The notes under the pieces: model-generated | Seen by the model: the letters and a program-made list of their open reading frames with translations, nothing else | Told to the model about the DNA's origin: nothing | Databases searched by the model: none | Position numbers and translations under genes: made by a program | In this document: positions 52,947 to 62,196 of the stretch, in pieces | Position numbering within the stretch: position 1 is the stretch's first letter | Layout: each line of letters starts with the position of its first letter | From: Catenulispora pinisilvae | Lineage (GTDB): Bacteria > Actinomycetota > Actinomycetes > Streptomycetales > Catenulisporaceae | DNA: 64,000 nt | Direction of reading: 5' to 3' | Assembly: GCF_015356865.1 (NCBI RefSeq) | Contig: NZ_JAAFZA010000002.1 | Span: 90,092-154,091 of the forward strand

Positions 52947-55079
52947 CCCGCGCACTCCTCCTGTTCGGACGGTTCGGCGTCGTCGCAGACGGCATCGGCG
53001 AGGTCTGCGGCACGGAACGCGGTGGACCAGATGCGGTGGAAGTAGTCCTGGGGCTTGCGCAGGTCCAGGGCCAGGGCGTCGGCCAGCAGACCGAGGCCCG
53101 CCAGGGCCTTCTCCAGACCGTCGATCGCCCGGGCGGTGGGCTCGAAGTAGCGGTGCAGGTAGTCGGCGGTGGCGTCGTCCGGGGCGCCTTCGGCGAGCAG
53201 CCGCCACTGTTCGCGTTTGCGCCGCCAGTAGAGCAGGTCGGCCCCGGACAGGACGAACTTGTCGCAGCTGTGGCAGTTCAGGTCCCAGGGGCAGGCGCCG
53301 CCGTCGACGACGGGCTGGAAGGTGCAGAACCCGCCCTCGGCCGGGGTGCTGCGCCGCGACAAGTCGATCGCCAGGGCCTGTGCCTGTTCGCGGGTCAGTG
53401 GAGTCGTCGGCTCGGTCAGTGCTCGCCGGGGTTGGCCGAGCCCGGGCCGGTGACCCAGACGTGCTGGAGGACGTCCTCCAGGTCGGACTGGGTGAGATGG
53501 ATGTAGTGCTCGGCCATCCGTTCGGAGACGTGGCCCAGGTAGCGGCGGACGTGGGTCAGGCTCGCGCCGGCCCGCAGCAGACTGGTCGCCAGAGAATGCC
53601 GCGCTTGGTGCGGGACCCAGCGGCCGATGTCGAGTTCGTCGATCCAGAGCTTGAAGCCCTTGTGGAACCACTTGTAGCTCAGCGGCCGGCGGCCGTCGCG
53701 GTTGCGGATGTTCGTGGGGAACAGCGCCATCTGGGCGCGTTCCTCGGCGGTGGGCGGCCGGTTGTTCCTGGCCTCGAACAGGGTCAGGGTCTTGCGCTGG
53801 CGGGCTTCCAGGATCTGGTGGATCCGCTCGGGGATCCGTAGCGCCTGGTCGTAGTTGCCGACCTTGGTTTGGTCGTGCCAGAGCATCGGGAGCCCGCCGT
53901 AGCGGCCGAGGCAGTCCAGGCGGAGGTGGAGGACCTCTCCGCAGCGGCGGCCAGTAGCGATGATGGTCTCCCAAGCGTCGCGCAGGCCACGGTCGCACGG
54001 GTCGTAGGACGCCGCGAGCCTGCGCAGGTTCGCCTCGTCCGCGAGGGCGTGGGCGACCTCGTCGGCGAACGGTTGCCGGGAGCGGCTGACCATCCGGCCG
54101 GAGGCCGGCATGGCGGCGATGAAGGCCCGGTCCAGCCCGAGTCGTTCGGCCTCGCCGGACTCCAGTGCCCCGCGCAGTAGTCGCCGTGTGCGGTGGAAGA
54201 CGCGCTGTCGGGTGTTGGCGGTCACGATCGACGGTTTGCCGCGGACGCCTCTGGCAGCCAGCGAGATCAGGCCGTCCCGCTCGCGCTGCCGCTGGTCGGC
54301 GACGAACTGGTGCATGTGCTCGGCCGTCAGCGTCCGCGGATCGTGGCCGCCGGCCGGAGCGTGGATCTCCAGGAAGGTACTCAGCTCCAGGCCGGCTCGG
54401 CGCATGTCGTCGAAGGTGCCTCCGCTGCGCGGGCATCCGGGAGAACGCAGGATCGCAACCAGGTGGTCCCAGATCAGGTCGCGCAGCCAGCGTTGGGAGA
54501 TGCCGGTGAGGTCGATGCGGACCGCGCGGCCGGTGAGCTTGCGTCCGAAGTGCTCGGTGACGATATATCCGAGCTCACGCGTCTCGGAGGGTGTCACGTA
54601 GAGCGGGTGCAGCCATCCGGTGATCGCCCGCAGGATGTGGACTGCCTCGCGGCTGACGACCTTCCGCAGAAGTTGTTCTTCCTCGGGACTCGTGTCCGTC
54701 AGCGACCGGAGGCCGTGCTCGCGGGCGAAGTTCGCCAGGCCCTGCAAGGTGACCAGCTCCCAGCGGCCGTGCGGCCTCTGAGTGTAAGCGAACATGCCCC
54801 ACTTGATCTCCGCCCGCAACAGCGGATACAACCCCGGAGGTTGACCTGCGCGGGCCGCAGGACCGCCGCCGCGCTCGCGCACCACAGCTCGAAGGCGTGC
54901 TCGTCCTCGTAGTTGACCGGCACGACCAGCCCGCGGCGTCCGTAGCGGGTGCCCCACTGCGACGGCAGGGCCGCTCCTCCCGGCCTGCCGTGCCTGCCAT
55001 AGAGGCGTTCGTGCCGGAAACACAGTTCGAGCGGAGAGTCCGCCAGTTCCGGACAGGCCTGGACCCGGCAGCTGCCCTA
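52943..55079 (-). pseudogene. tyrosine recombinase of Tn554-like type, 5'-truncated and frameshifted
   Basis: Three frames form one ~710-residue protein. It begins at the htpG junction with RVQACPELADSPLELCFRHE, LPSQWGTRYGRRGLVVPVNY and EDEHAFELWCASAAAVL. A frame change near 54840 leads to LYPLLRAEIKWGMFAYTQRP and the catalytic core: Arg in ATGRRCGEVLHLRLD, HxxR in VPHQARHSLATSLL, and His/Tyr in RYLGHVSERMAEHYIHL. After a shift near 53425 the Cys-rich tail FCTFQPVVDGGACPWDLNCH, CDKFVLSGADLLYW follows to the stop at 52943. The N-terminal SAM-like domain is lost. It is the catalytic gene of the module with the DUF6262-like and PDDEXK genes. Confidence 0.82.
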
Positions 55080-56084
55080 GCCGGGAAGCGTGTGTACCTT
55101 GACGAAGCGCAGGTAGTTCGGCATCAGCGCTTCGCAGTCGTCCATGATGAACACCCGCTTGACGTATAACTGCACGCCACGTTTGGTCTGGTGGGAGAAC
55201 AGGTCGAAGGGAGCCTGGGAGGGGATGAACAGCAGCGCGTCGTAGGCGAACGTGCCCTCCGAGCGCATGTGGATGATCTCGGCCGGATCGGCCCAGTCGT
55301 GGCTGATCTGCTGATAGAACTCCTGGTACTCGGACTCGGTCACCTCGCTGCGGGCCTTGGCCCACAGCGCCTTCATCGAGTTCAGCGTCTGCATCTCGGT
55401 GACGGTCACGCCGTCTTCGGCGCCGCGTTCGACCGGCATGCGGATGGGCCAGCGGATGAAGTCCGAGTATTGCTTCACGATCTGGCGGATCTTCCACTCG
55501 GCCAGATAATCCGCGAGCCCGTCCTCGCTGTCGGCGTCCTTCAGGTGCAGCGTGACGCTGGTGCCCACCGGCAGGTCATCGACGGTGGAGATGTCGTACG
55601 TCCCCTCGCCATCGGACTCCCACAGGGTGCCCTCGTCCGTCCCGGCGCGACGCGTTCGCAAGCGCACCTCGTCGGCGACCATGAATGCCGAGTAGAAGCC
55701 GACACCGAACTGCCCGATCAGGCTCTGGGCGGCCTCGGCGTCCTTGGCGGCCTTGATCTTCTCCAGCAGGCTCGCGGTACCGGACTTGGCGATCGTGCCG
55801 ATCAGCTCCACCACCTCCTCGCGGGTCATGCCGATGCCGTTGTCCCGCACGGTCAAGGTGCGCGCGACCTTGTCGACCTCCAGCTCGATGCGCAGATCGG
55901 AGGCGTCGACATCGGGGGCGGAGTCGACGAGGGACTCCAGGCGCAGCTTGTCCAGGGCGTCGGAGGCGTTCGAGATCAGCTCGCGCAGGAAGATGTCCTT
56001 GTTCGAGTAGATCGAATGAATCACCAGCTGCAACAACTGACGGGTCTGGGCCTGGAACTGAAGGGTCTCGACACTGGTTCCCAC
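55077..56084 (-). pseudogene. htpG: HtpG (Hsp90), truncated after 335 residues
   Basis: A GTG at 56084 behind GAGAGGAG gives TLQFQAQTRQLLQLVIHSIY, then the GHKL ATPase box with ELISNASDALDKLR, RDNGIGMTREEVVELIG and GQFGVGFYSAFMVADEV. Part of the middle domain follows up to MDDCEALMPNYLRFVKVHTL, where homology stops at about 55095. A normal HtpG has ~630 residues, with the middle domain continuing and a C-terminal dimerisation domain. The break coincides with the end of the recombinase remnant. The truncated product keeps ATP binding but cannot dimerise. Confidence 0.88.
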
Positions 56085-56174
56085 CGGCGGGGTCTCCTCT
56101 CAGGGTTCAACTCAGGGTTCAGCGTGGGGATCAGGCTCAGCCAGGCCGCCTGCCGACGATGGCCGGCCTGCGGT

Positions 56175-56576
56175 TCAGTCCTCGGTGTGTGCGGGCTGGC
56201 CGAACAGCGGCGGCCAGTCGGGCGGCAGCTGCATCAGCACATGCTCCATCAGACGGGGCCCGGCGATATCGGCGACCACCGAGAGCACCGCGCCGATGTC
56301 CCACAGCGCCGTGGCCTCCGTGGCACCTTCGATCCAGGCGGCGGTGGCGCGCACGAACCGTTCGGCGTCCAGCGGTTCGGCAGCCGGCAGCGGGTTCAGC
56401 AGGATCAGCGTGTACGTCTCCGGAAGACTCGCGGCCAGCCGGGCCCGCACCTGGCCGACCAGATGCGCGCCCAGCAGCGCCAAAACCACCCGGGCGGCCC
56501 GGTCGGCCTCGTGGCGGTCGCGGTACTCGCCACGGTCGATAACCTGCTCCAAGAACGACTCGAAACGCACCACCAT
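56175..56576 (-). CDS. DUF2267 family protein
   Basis: The 133-residue protein begins VVRFESFLEQVIDRGEYRDR and continues EADRAARVVLALLGAHLVGQ, a pattern of DUF2267 (a helical fold like two HTH repeats that often binds nucleic acid or stress factors). The start at ATG 56576 (or GTG 56579) lies behind AGGAGG; longer frames lack a site. It stands between htpG and the Hsp18 regulator in a stress-gene cluster. The exact function is unknown. Confidence 0.8.
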   Translation of the reverse strand: MVVRFESFLEQVIDRGEYRDRHEADRAARVVLALLGAHLVGQVRARLAASLPETYTLILLNPLPAAEPLDAERFVRATAAWIEGATEATALWDIGAVLSVVADIAGPRLMEHVLMQLPPDWPPLFGQPAHTED

Positions 56577-56614
56577 CACGGAGCCTCCTGTTAAAGCGGT
56601 GATCTGTCTGGTGT

Positions 56615-57289
56615 TCACGACGAGGAAGGGCGACGGCTACGGTCGGAGGCCGCCCTCACTTCGGCGATGCTGGCGCCCAGCTGCCCGACTTGCTCGGCCA
56701 GACCGGGATGGCCGGGCTGTAGCAGCCCGCGGGTGTCGGCCAGCGGCGCCAGCAGGTCCGCGACGTCATCGCGGCCCAGCGCGTCGTGCAGCGCGGACAG
56801 GCCGGTGGCGCCGGAATCCAGGTCGGTCAGTGCGCCGATCTGTCCGGCCAACTGCCGCAGCCCGGCAGCGTTGTCCCGCGCCCAGACCGCCACCGCCTTG
56901 TCCCCGGCCCGCTTGTCCCGCTCGGCCGCCACGCGTTGATCACCGGTGCCGACGCCGCCGTCGGGCGAGGGCCGCAAGCGCAGGTAGCGGCGCTCGGCTG
57001 CTTGGCGACTGGCGACGCCAAGGGCCGGGGCCAGATCGGCCCAGCTGGTGCCCAGGGCGCGGGCGGCCTCGATGAGTTCGGGCTCCCAGCCGGCTATCTC
57101 GGTGCGCAGCTCGCGCAGCAGCGTCAGTGCGGCCAGCACCTGGTTGGCGTTCAACGCCGCCCCTGCCTGGGCGGGCACGTCCGGCGGTGCCTGGACGGCG
57201 TGCATCGCCTGTGTGATCTTCCTTAAAGCGGTGCCCGTGTCGAAGGCCGTCACCTGTGCCGCTGACGGGCTGCGCTGTGCGTGTTCCAT
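56615..57289 (-). CDS. Hsp18-type transcriptional regulator
   Basis: The 224-residue protein from the ATG at 57289 has LTLLRELRTEIAGWEPELIE, then an HTH-like LGTSWADLAPALGVASRQAA plus ERRYLRLRPSP and a helical C-terminal part. This is the layout of proteins found next to hsp18 in streptomycetes and annotated as hsp18 regulator. It is transcribed divergently from the Hsp20 gene, and the 112 bases between them would hold the operator. It probably represses or activates hsp20; direct motifs for the operator were not found. Confidence 0.8.
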   Translation of the reverse strand: MEHAQRSPSAAQVTAFDTGTALRKITQAMHAVQAPPDVPAQAGAALNANQVLAALTLLRELRTEIAGWEPELIEAARALGTSWADLAPALGVASRQAAERRYLRLRPSPDGGVGTGDQRVAAERDKRAGDKAVAVWARDNAAGLRQLAGQIGALTDLDSGATGLSALHDALGRDDVADLLAPLADTRGLLQPGHPGLAEQVGQLGASIAEVRAASDRSRRPSSS

Positions 57290-57401
57290 CACGTCATCCC
57301 CTCGGCGACGCCGCCGGTTGTCGTCTTTCCAGTGACATGCTAGCCCCGGGATCGTCAGCGAGTCGACCCCGATGGTCGACCACTCACCTGGAGGTGACCC
57401 C

Positions 57402-57839
57402 ATGTTGATGCGCACCGACCCCATCCGTGACCTGGACCGCATCGCCCAGCAGCTGCTCGGGACCACCGCCGCGGGTACCTGGTCCCGCCCGAACCCGATG
57501 CCCCTTGACGCCTGGCGTGAGGGGGACGAGTTCGTGGTCTGTTTCGACCTGCCCGGCGTGTCCCTGGACGCCATCGACGTCGACGTCGAACGTAACGTGC
57601 TCACCGTCAGGGCCGAGCGCCGTCCCACCGCGATCGGCGAGGCCAAGGTGGAGATCTCGGAACGGCCGCTGGGCGTGTTCTCCCGCCAGCTGTTCCTCGG
57701 AGACACCCTCGACACGGAAAACGTAATGGCTGACTACAACGCCGGCGTGCTGACCCTGTGCATCCCGGTTGCCGAGAAGGCCAAGCCGCGTAAGGTCGAG
57801 ATCACCGCCAGCGGTGAGAAGAAGGCGATCAACGCCTGA
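57402..57839 (+). CDS. Hsp20/alpha-crystallin small heat-shock protein (Hsp18)
   Basis: The 145-residue protein has an ATG behind GGAGGTGACC. The alpha-crystallin domain (~40-130) shows [59 protein letters not shown] and a C-terminal [20 protein letters not shown] with the IxI/V-like motif (IPV). It holds unfolding proteins during heat stress. The divergent regulator gene and a hairpin terminator frame it. Confidence 0.95.
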   Translation: MLMRTDPIRDLDRIAQQLLGTTAAGTWSRPNPMPLDAWREGDEFVVCFDLPGVSLDAIDVDVERNVLTVRAERRPTAIGEAKVEISERPLGVFSRQLFLGDTLDTENVMADYNAGVLTLCIPVAEKAKPRKVEITASGEKKAINA

Positions 57840-57861
57840 CCCGCCACACGGCATGTCACCG

Positions 57862-57902
57862 CCGCCTCTAGTGGCCGCCTCCTCCGCGGCCGCTAGAGGC
57901 GG
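57862..57902 (+). terminator. hairpin terminator of hsp20
   Basis: CCGCCTCTAGTGGCCGC (57862-57878) pairs with GCGGCCGCTAGAGGCGG (57886-57902) with one mismatch around a 7-base loop, 22 bases after the stop. Confidence 0.8.
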
Positions 57903-58738
57903 AACACAGTGGAGCAGGCATGATCCAGGATTCATCCGCGATCCTCGCAGGTCGTCGGCGATGCCGACGCCGGACTGCTCAGTCATGCCTTCCGGCGTCT
58001 GGCCCGTGGCGACCCGGGCCGACACCGATTCTCGGCCGGCCACATGGGCTCTCGGTGGGATGGCGCCGCGTCCACCTGCGCAGCGGCCCTTCTGCCAGGT
58101 GATGCTGTCGCTGCCGCACGGACATCCGCCAGGTATCGCGGGGGCGCTCGAACAGGGCCGTAAATCTCCTATCCGTTGAAGACCGCGCGCGACGTCGGCG
58201 TCGGCGCCATAGACGACGGCCCCCAGACCCGCCTGTATCACGGCCGCCCCATGCACATTGGGCGCGGGCTCGCTGGAGGAGCAGAGCAGCGCGCCGGTAA
58301 GGCGGGAGTCCTCGACGACGCGCACGCGTCACGGATCGCCCTGATCTCGGCATACGCCGTCGGGTCCTTCCCGTATTGTCCAGGGAATGCAGCATCGCGG
58401 GGGTGCTCGCCGTCCGCATCGTCGGAGCGACCCCAGCGCGGCCGGGACCAAACGGGCCCGTCATGGAAGCCACCGCCGACTGGGCAGCGACTGGGGGCGG
58501 CAAGGACTTCACTGGCTGGACACTGGTGGGCGGTTGCAGAATTGCTGCGTGCGTCATAGTCGACTGTCAGGAAGGAACCCGGCTGTGGTTGCGAGATTCG
58601 CTGGACCTCGGGGAGTACCCGAACCCAACCGCCGACCAGCCTGATCAGCAGCCGGGCCCACCAACGCCCCCTGGGGAGACACCGATGTCCGACATAGCGC
58701 CCTAGGAGGATCCCGGACAGGGCTCCGACATCTTCCAG
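57903..58738. other. 836 bases without a supportable gene
   Basis: Frames here are short, overlapping and arginine/proline-rich. A Shine-Dalgarno-like AGGAGGA at 58704-58710 precedes the next gene by about 30 bases. I see no RNA gene or repeat. Confidence 0.4.
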
Positions 58739-59216
58739 ATGCCGGCGCGGCGGGTGGAGCCGGGCATGTTCGTACTGATCGACGGCCGTGCGTGCCGGGT
58801 GGCCGGGGTCGTCCCGGCAGCCGGAGACCAGGTCAGAATCATCGGCGTCGACATGTTCGCCCCCCGCAGATCCGATCAGCCTCCTGCTCACGTCCGGCCC
58901 GCCCACGGGACCAGCGCCGAGGCCATCCTCACGTACTCCGACGAGACTCCTGCCCGGGGCGTTTCCGAGATCACCATCCCTGTTGCCGCGACCATCGACT
59001 GCCCGGTGGTACGGGCGAAAGGACTGGACCGTCATCGACATCACCGACACGATCTTGACGCTCCAGGACCTACAACACCCCGACAACACCTGGCGCCTCG
59101 GCTACGAAGACGATCCCCGACATCTACCCGGCGACCTGCCCGCGTTCCGCGGCATGACCGCCCGCGTACTGAACGCTCAAGGCCGCTCGAAGATCGACCA
59201 AGTGTTCGTTGAATAG
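58739..59216 (+). pseudogene. eIF5A-like (KOW/OB) protein with one frameshift
   Basis: The first frame gives VEPGMFVLIDGRACRVAGV, DQVRIIGVDMFAPRR and SEITIPVAATIDCPVV. After a one-base shift near 59018, KDWTVIDITDTILTLQDLQ, NTWRLGYEDDPRHLPGDLPA and MTARVLNAQGRSKIDQVFVE follow to the stop. Both halves match the order and phrases of eIF5A (KGGYVVIDGRPCKV, KVHIVGIDIFT, YQLIDI..LSLMD, DDLRLP, VLSAMGEE). The N-terminal KOW domain loop that carries the hypusine Lys is shortened (VVPAAGDQV has no Lys). Bacteria normally use EF-P, so this resemblance is unusual. The assignment is by eye, from motif order. Confidence 0.5.
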
Positions 59217-59273
59217 CCCACCCCGTTGCATCCCACACTCCAACTATACCGTCGCCGTTACTGACCCACGCTC

Positions 59274-59605
59274 CTAGGGTCGGATCGACGACGCGGCTTC
59301 GGTGGTGATGAAAACGTCGGCCAGACCGGCGAGTTCCAGAAACCTGCAGCACCGCCTCGGAAGGCTCTGCGAGCCGGAACCGGCTGCCGTGCACCCGGGG
59401 GCCTGGAACCGGGCCCCGACCTTCAGCCCGGTAGAGTCGAGGAATGTGACCCCGAGCAGCCGACCGTGACGGCCTGCCCCGCGATGACCACGGGGTCCAT
59501 GGCGTCCCACAGCTCGTCGTCGGCGGCCAGATCGACCTCGCAAGACACGACGACCACGGCCTGCCCGCCGGTCTCGGCGACATCCACCGCGAATCTGACC
59601 GCCAT
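59274..59605 (-). pseudogene. STAS-domain anti-sigma-factor antagonist, frameshifted
   Basis: From an ATG behind AGGAGG the protein begins VRFAVDVAETGGQAVVVVSC and EVDLAADDELWDAM. The frame then shifts, and VTFLDSTGLKVGARF contains the phosphorylated Ser motif DSTG. Another shift gives RFRLAEPSEAVLQV, and the end FLELAGLADVFITTEAASSI lies in the second frame. The order is that of SpoIIAA/RsbV-like antagonists. With at least two frameshifts it is dead. Confidence 0.7.
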
Positions 59606-59918
59606 GGCCGCGCGCCTCCTAGCGTGCCGCCTCGTTCCCCTGCCGAGCCTAGGGCGGTCGCGGCGCCATGACAGGCGGCACCGCCACCAGCAGCCGTCGC
59701 GAGCAGGCGGTCGCGCTGATGCTGGCGCATCCTGAACGGCACCGTCCCCGGCCCCGGCCCTGCTTGGAGTGTCCCGACGACCCCGCGTCTGGTCGGAGTC
59801 CCCGGCGTGCCGGCCGGTTGCCGCCCGAACGGTTGAGGTTGACCGGCCGGCACCCCGGGAATGATGCAGCAGAGCTGCCGGCCGGCAGGCCGGGCAGCGC
59901 CTGGGAAGGAAGCCGGCG

Positions 59919-60470
59919 ATGGGGCATGGCGGCAACATCATCGAGGAGCTCACAGCCGATCACCGACGGGCCGAGGCCATGTTCGACGTGATCACCGGCC
60001 TTCCCGCGCGCAGCGCGCAGCGGCGTAAGGCGGCCGATGAGTTCACCGTCGAGCTCGTGCGCCACTCGGTCGCCGAGGAGAGGGACCTCTACCCCGCAGT
60101 CCGGGAGCACGTCCAGGACGGCGACGAACTGGCCGACTTGGAGATCGTCGACCACACCGTCCTGGAGCAGCACCTGAAGACCCTGGAGATGCTGGACGCC
60201 GACCACGCCGACTTTGACCGCCTGGTGGAGACGATCCTCATCGACGTCACAGCGCACTTCCGCGACGAGGAGGACCGCCTTTTCCCGCTGCTCGCGGCGG
60301 CCTGCACCCCCGAGCAGTTGAACGGACTCGGCGACAAGGTCCGCGCCGCCAGGAAGCAGGCGCCAGCCGGTCCCTGGTCTTCGGACGCCACATCGCCGAA
60401 CCGGTTCCTGGCCCCCGGCCCAGGACTGGTCGACCGGGCCCGCAACTACTTCACCGGCCGTGGCTGGTGA
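59919..60470 (+). CDS. hemerythrin HHE-domain protein
   Basis: The 183-residue protein has an ATG behind AAGGAAG. The four-helix HHE cation-binding domain shows IIEELTADHRRAEAMFD (first His/Glu), VELVRHSVAEERDLYPAVRE (HxxxE), DHTVLEQHLKTLEMLDAD and LIDVTAHFRDEEDRLFPLLA (HFxxEE), the ligands for a diiron centre. The C-terminal 45 residues are unstructured. Such proteins sense or scavenge oxygen or reactive species, which fits the stress cluster here. Confidence 0.9.
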   Translation: MGHGGNIIEELTADHRRAEAMFDVITGLPARSAQRRKAADEFTVELVRHSVAEERDLYPAVREHVQDGDELADLEIVDHTVLEQHLKTLEMLDADHADFDRLVETILIDVTAHFRDEEDRLFPLLAAACTPEQLNGLGDKVRAARKQAPAGPWSSDATSPNRFLAPGPGLVDRARNYFTGRGW

Positions 60471-60512
60471 AACACCGACCGGGCCGACCGGGCTGACCAC
60501 CGCCAAAACCGC

Positions 60513-60680
60513 AACCTCTTCACCGACGACGCGGCCAACCTGATCCACCTGACCGCCCGCGGCTCCCCCGCCCGGTCAACAACCTCGCACTCCAAACGCT
60601 GGTTGCCACCTTTGCGGCCAACAAGCTCCTGGTAGAGGAGAACGCAGTCCGCTCCGCCGTCGCCGAGGTCCTGGACTGAC
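60513..60680 (+). pseudogene. C-terminal fragment of a TniB/IstB-like AAA ATPase
   Basis: The plus strand reads LFTDDAANLIHLTARGSP, then after a one-base frame change PVNNLALQTLVATFAANKLL and VEENAVRSAVAEVLD with a stop at 60680. This matches the end of ExeA/TniB-type ATPases that accompany integrase-type transposases. The rest is missing and the frame is broken. Confidence 0.6.
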
Positions 60681-60688
60681 ATAGAGTC

Positions 60689-61003
60689 ATGGAGCACCAT
60701 CGAGCCCACCCCAGACCCCGGCACAGCTTCGGCAGCATCCGCGAAGCGATCAGACCAGAGAGCCGGGGAAGCACCATAAACCAGCAGATCAACGGGACAC
60801 AGCCCGAAAACGCGCACGTCATCTATGACCGAGCCGCAGTCAACCAGGCCGCCGGGATGATCAGCGTTCAGCTCGAAGTGCCGATCCCCGCAGCGTTGCT
60901 GCGGTTGCAGGCATACGCCGCCGACCACGGACAAACTGTTGCGGAGGTCGCTGCCGATGTCGTGGCCCGCCGACTCAGGTTCGGCACCGACGGCACGGAC
61001 TGA
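60689..61003 (+). CDS. ANTAR-domain protein, probably truncated
   Basis: Up to 104 residues are encoded. The C-terminal ~55 form an ANTAR domain with RAAVNQAAGMISVQLEVPIP, AALLRLQAYAADHGQTVAEV and AADVVARRLRFG. The N-terminal 40 residues are basic and unlike a GAF or PAS sensor, so this is either a small ANTAR protein or a fragment of a GAF-ANTAR antiterminator. ANTAR binds RNA hairpins to prevent termination. No clear ribosome binding site precedes the ATG, which favours a fragment. Confidence 0.6.
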   Translation: MEHHRAHPRPRHSFGSIREAIRPESRGSTINQQINGTQPENAHVIYDRAAVNQAAGMISVQLEVPIPAALLRLQAYAADHGQTVAEVAADVVARRLRFGTDGTD

Positions 61004-61043
61004 CTCGCTGGCACCGTGCCTGCCACCTGAGGGTGCCGATAAC

Positions 61044-61310
61044 CTATGCGACCTGCCGATACTCGTGGAGCAGCCCTCCGGCGCGATCACGCCGCCGGAC
61101 CCGGACCTCCGCGAGATCGACCACGTTGTCCGGCAACGGACGCGTCGGCGCGGCCTGGTCCAGGGAGCGGTGAGGGTGGTGGCCGTTGTAGGACGCCTCG
61201 TAATCACGAAGCAGCCGCATCAGATGCCCCAGGTTCCAGATCAAAGTCCGGTCGGTCAGCTCCGCGCGCAGGGACCGGAACCAGCGCTCCACGATCGCCT
61301 CCATCAACAC
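61044..61310 (-). pseudogene. C-terminal fragment of integrase-core transposase
   Basis: The 88 codons give EAIVERWFRSLRAELTDRTL, SYNGHHPHRSLDQAAPTRPL and GGLLHEYRQVA, the conserved end of the same transposase family as at 35140. The catalytic core upstream is absent, as the sequence turns into tnsB on the other strand at about 61310. Confidence 0.8.
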
Positions 61311-61317
61311 GCTGTGG

Positions 61318-62196
61318 TGCCAGCACCTGCCCGGCTACACCGGGGCGAACACCTCCCGGCGCGGAGCTCGCGTCGAGGCGGCGGCTGCCTGGACGGTGGC
61401 TGAGGCCTCGGATCTGTTCGCCGAGTGGCTGATCGCCGGATGGCAGTCCCGCCCGCACGATGCTCTTCGCGATCCGTACTTCCCGGCCAAGGCCCTGTCG
61501 CCGAACGAGGCCTACGCCGCGCAGGTCGCGGCCTGCGGATATCTGCCGCTGACGCTGTCTGGCCAGGACTATCTGGAGCTGCTGCCGGTGGCCTGGCGGG
61601 CGATCAACGACTACGGCGTCCGGATCGGCTACCGCACCTACGACACCGACCACCGCGAGCACGGCCACGACCCGCTGGGACCCTACCACCGACAGCACTC
61701 GGGCATCGCCGCGAAGAAGGGCCTGTGGCCTGTCCATTACGACCCTTACGACTTATCGCAGGTCTTCGTGCGCACCAAGACCGGCTGGGTCACGCTGCCC
61801 TGGACCCACAAGGCGATGGTCACCGCGCCGTTCGCCGACTTCACCTGGCGCCACGCCCGCGAGCTGGCCGCCGCGCGGGGCCTGGACGACACGAACGAGA
61901 CCGACGTCGCCCGCGTCCTGGACAACCTGCTCACCCGCGCCGAGACCGGCCCCGCCGACCGGCGCACCGACCGCATCGCGCCCCGCACCAAGGCGTTCGT
62001 GACCATCGTGGCGATCCCGAAGGAGAGCGAACCGAACGAGGACGACGACTCGCAACGCCCTGACGCCACCGTGATCCCGTTCGGGATCTTCGATGCCCAT
62101 GCCGAGGCCGAAAAGTGGTTATGCCCCGCACTCGACCGACCTGGCCGTCCGTCCCGCCGGGATTCGCCGACGACATCCCGCCGGACAACCCGCTGA
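61318..62196 (+). pseudogene. tnsB: C-terminal third of a second TnsB-like transposase
   Basis: The open frame begins at the IS junction with CQHLPGYTGANTSRRGARVE and AAAAWTVAEASDLFAEWLIA. GWQSRPHDALRDPYFPAKAL, GYLPLTLSGQDYLELLPVAW, HSGIAAKKGLWPVHYDPYDL and APFADFTWRHARELAAARGL follow, the C-terminal domains of Tn7-like TnsB. The DDE core is missing. The first ~45 residues overlap in homology with the end of the 50247 copy (QHVAGYVGNSVENRGRGAE) but differ strongly, so this belongs to a different element. Its end overlaps the tnsC start. Confidence 0.85.

Noticed and set aside
53416..55497. 693-codon minus frame taken as the full recombinase
   Set aside because: Its first ~220 residues overlap htpG sequence in a wrong frame; the true N-terminal part of the recombinase is in another frame and begins at about 55079.
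58176..58705. Small plus-strand open frames between hsp20 and the eIF5A-like gene
   Set aside because: No ribosome binding site, no domain and mutually overlapping frames with non-coding composition.
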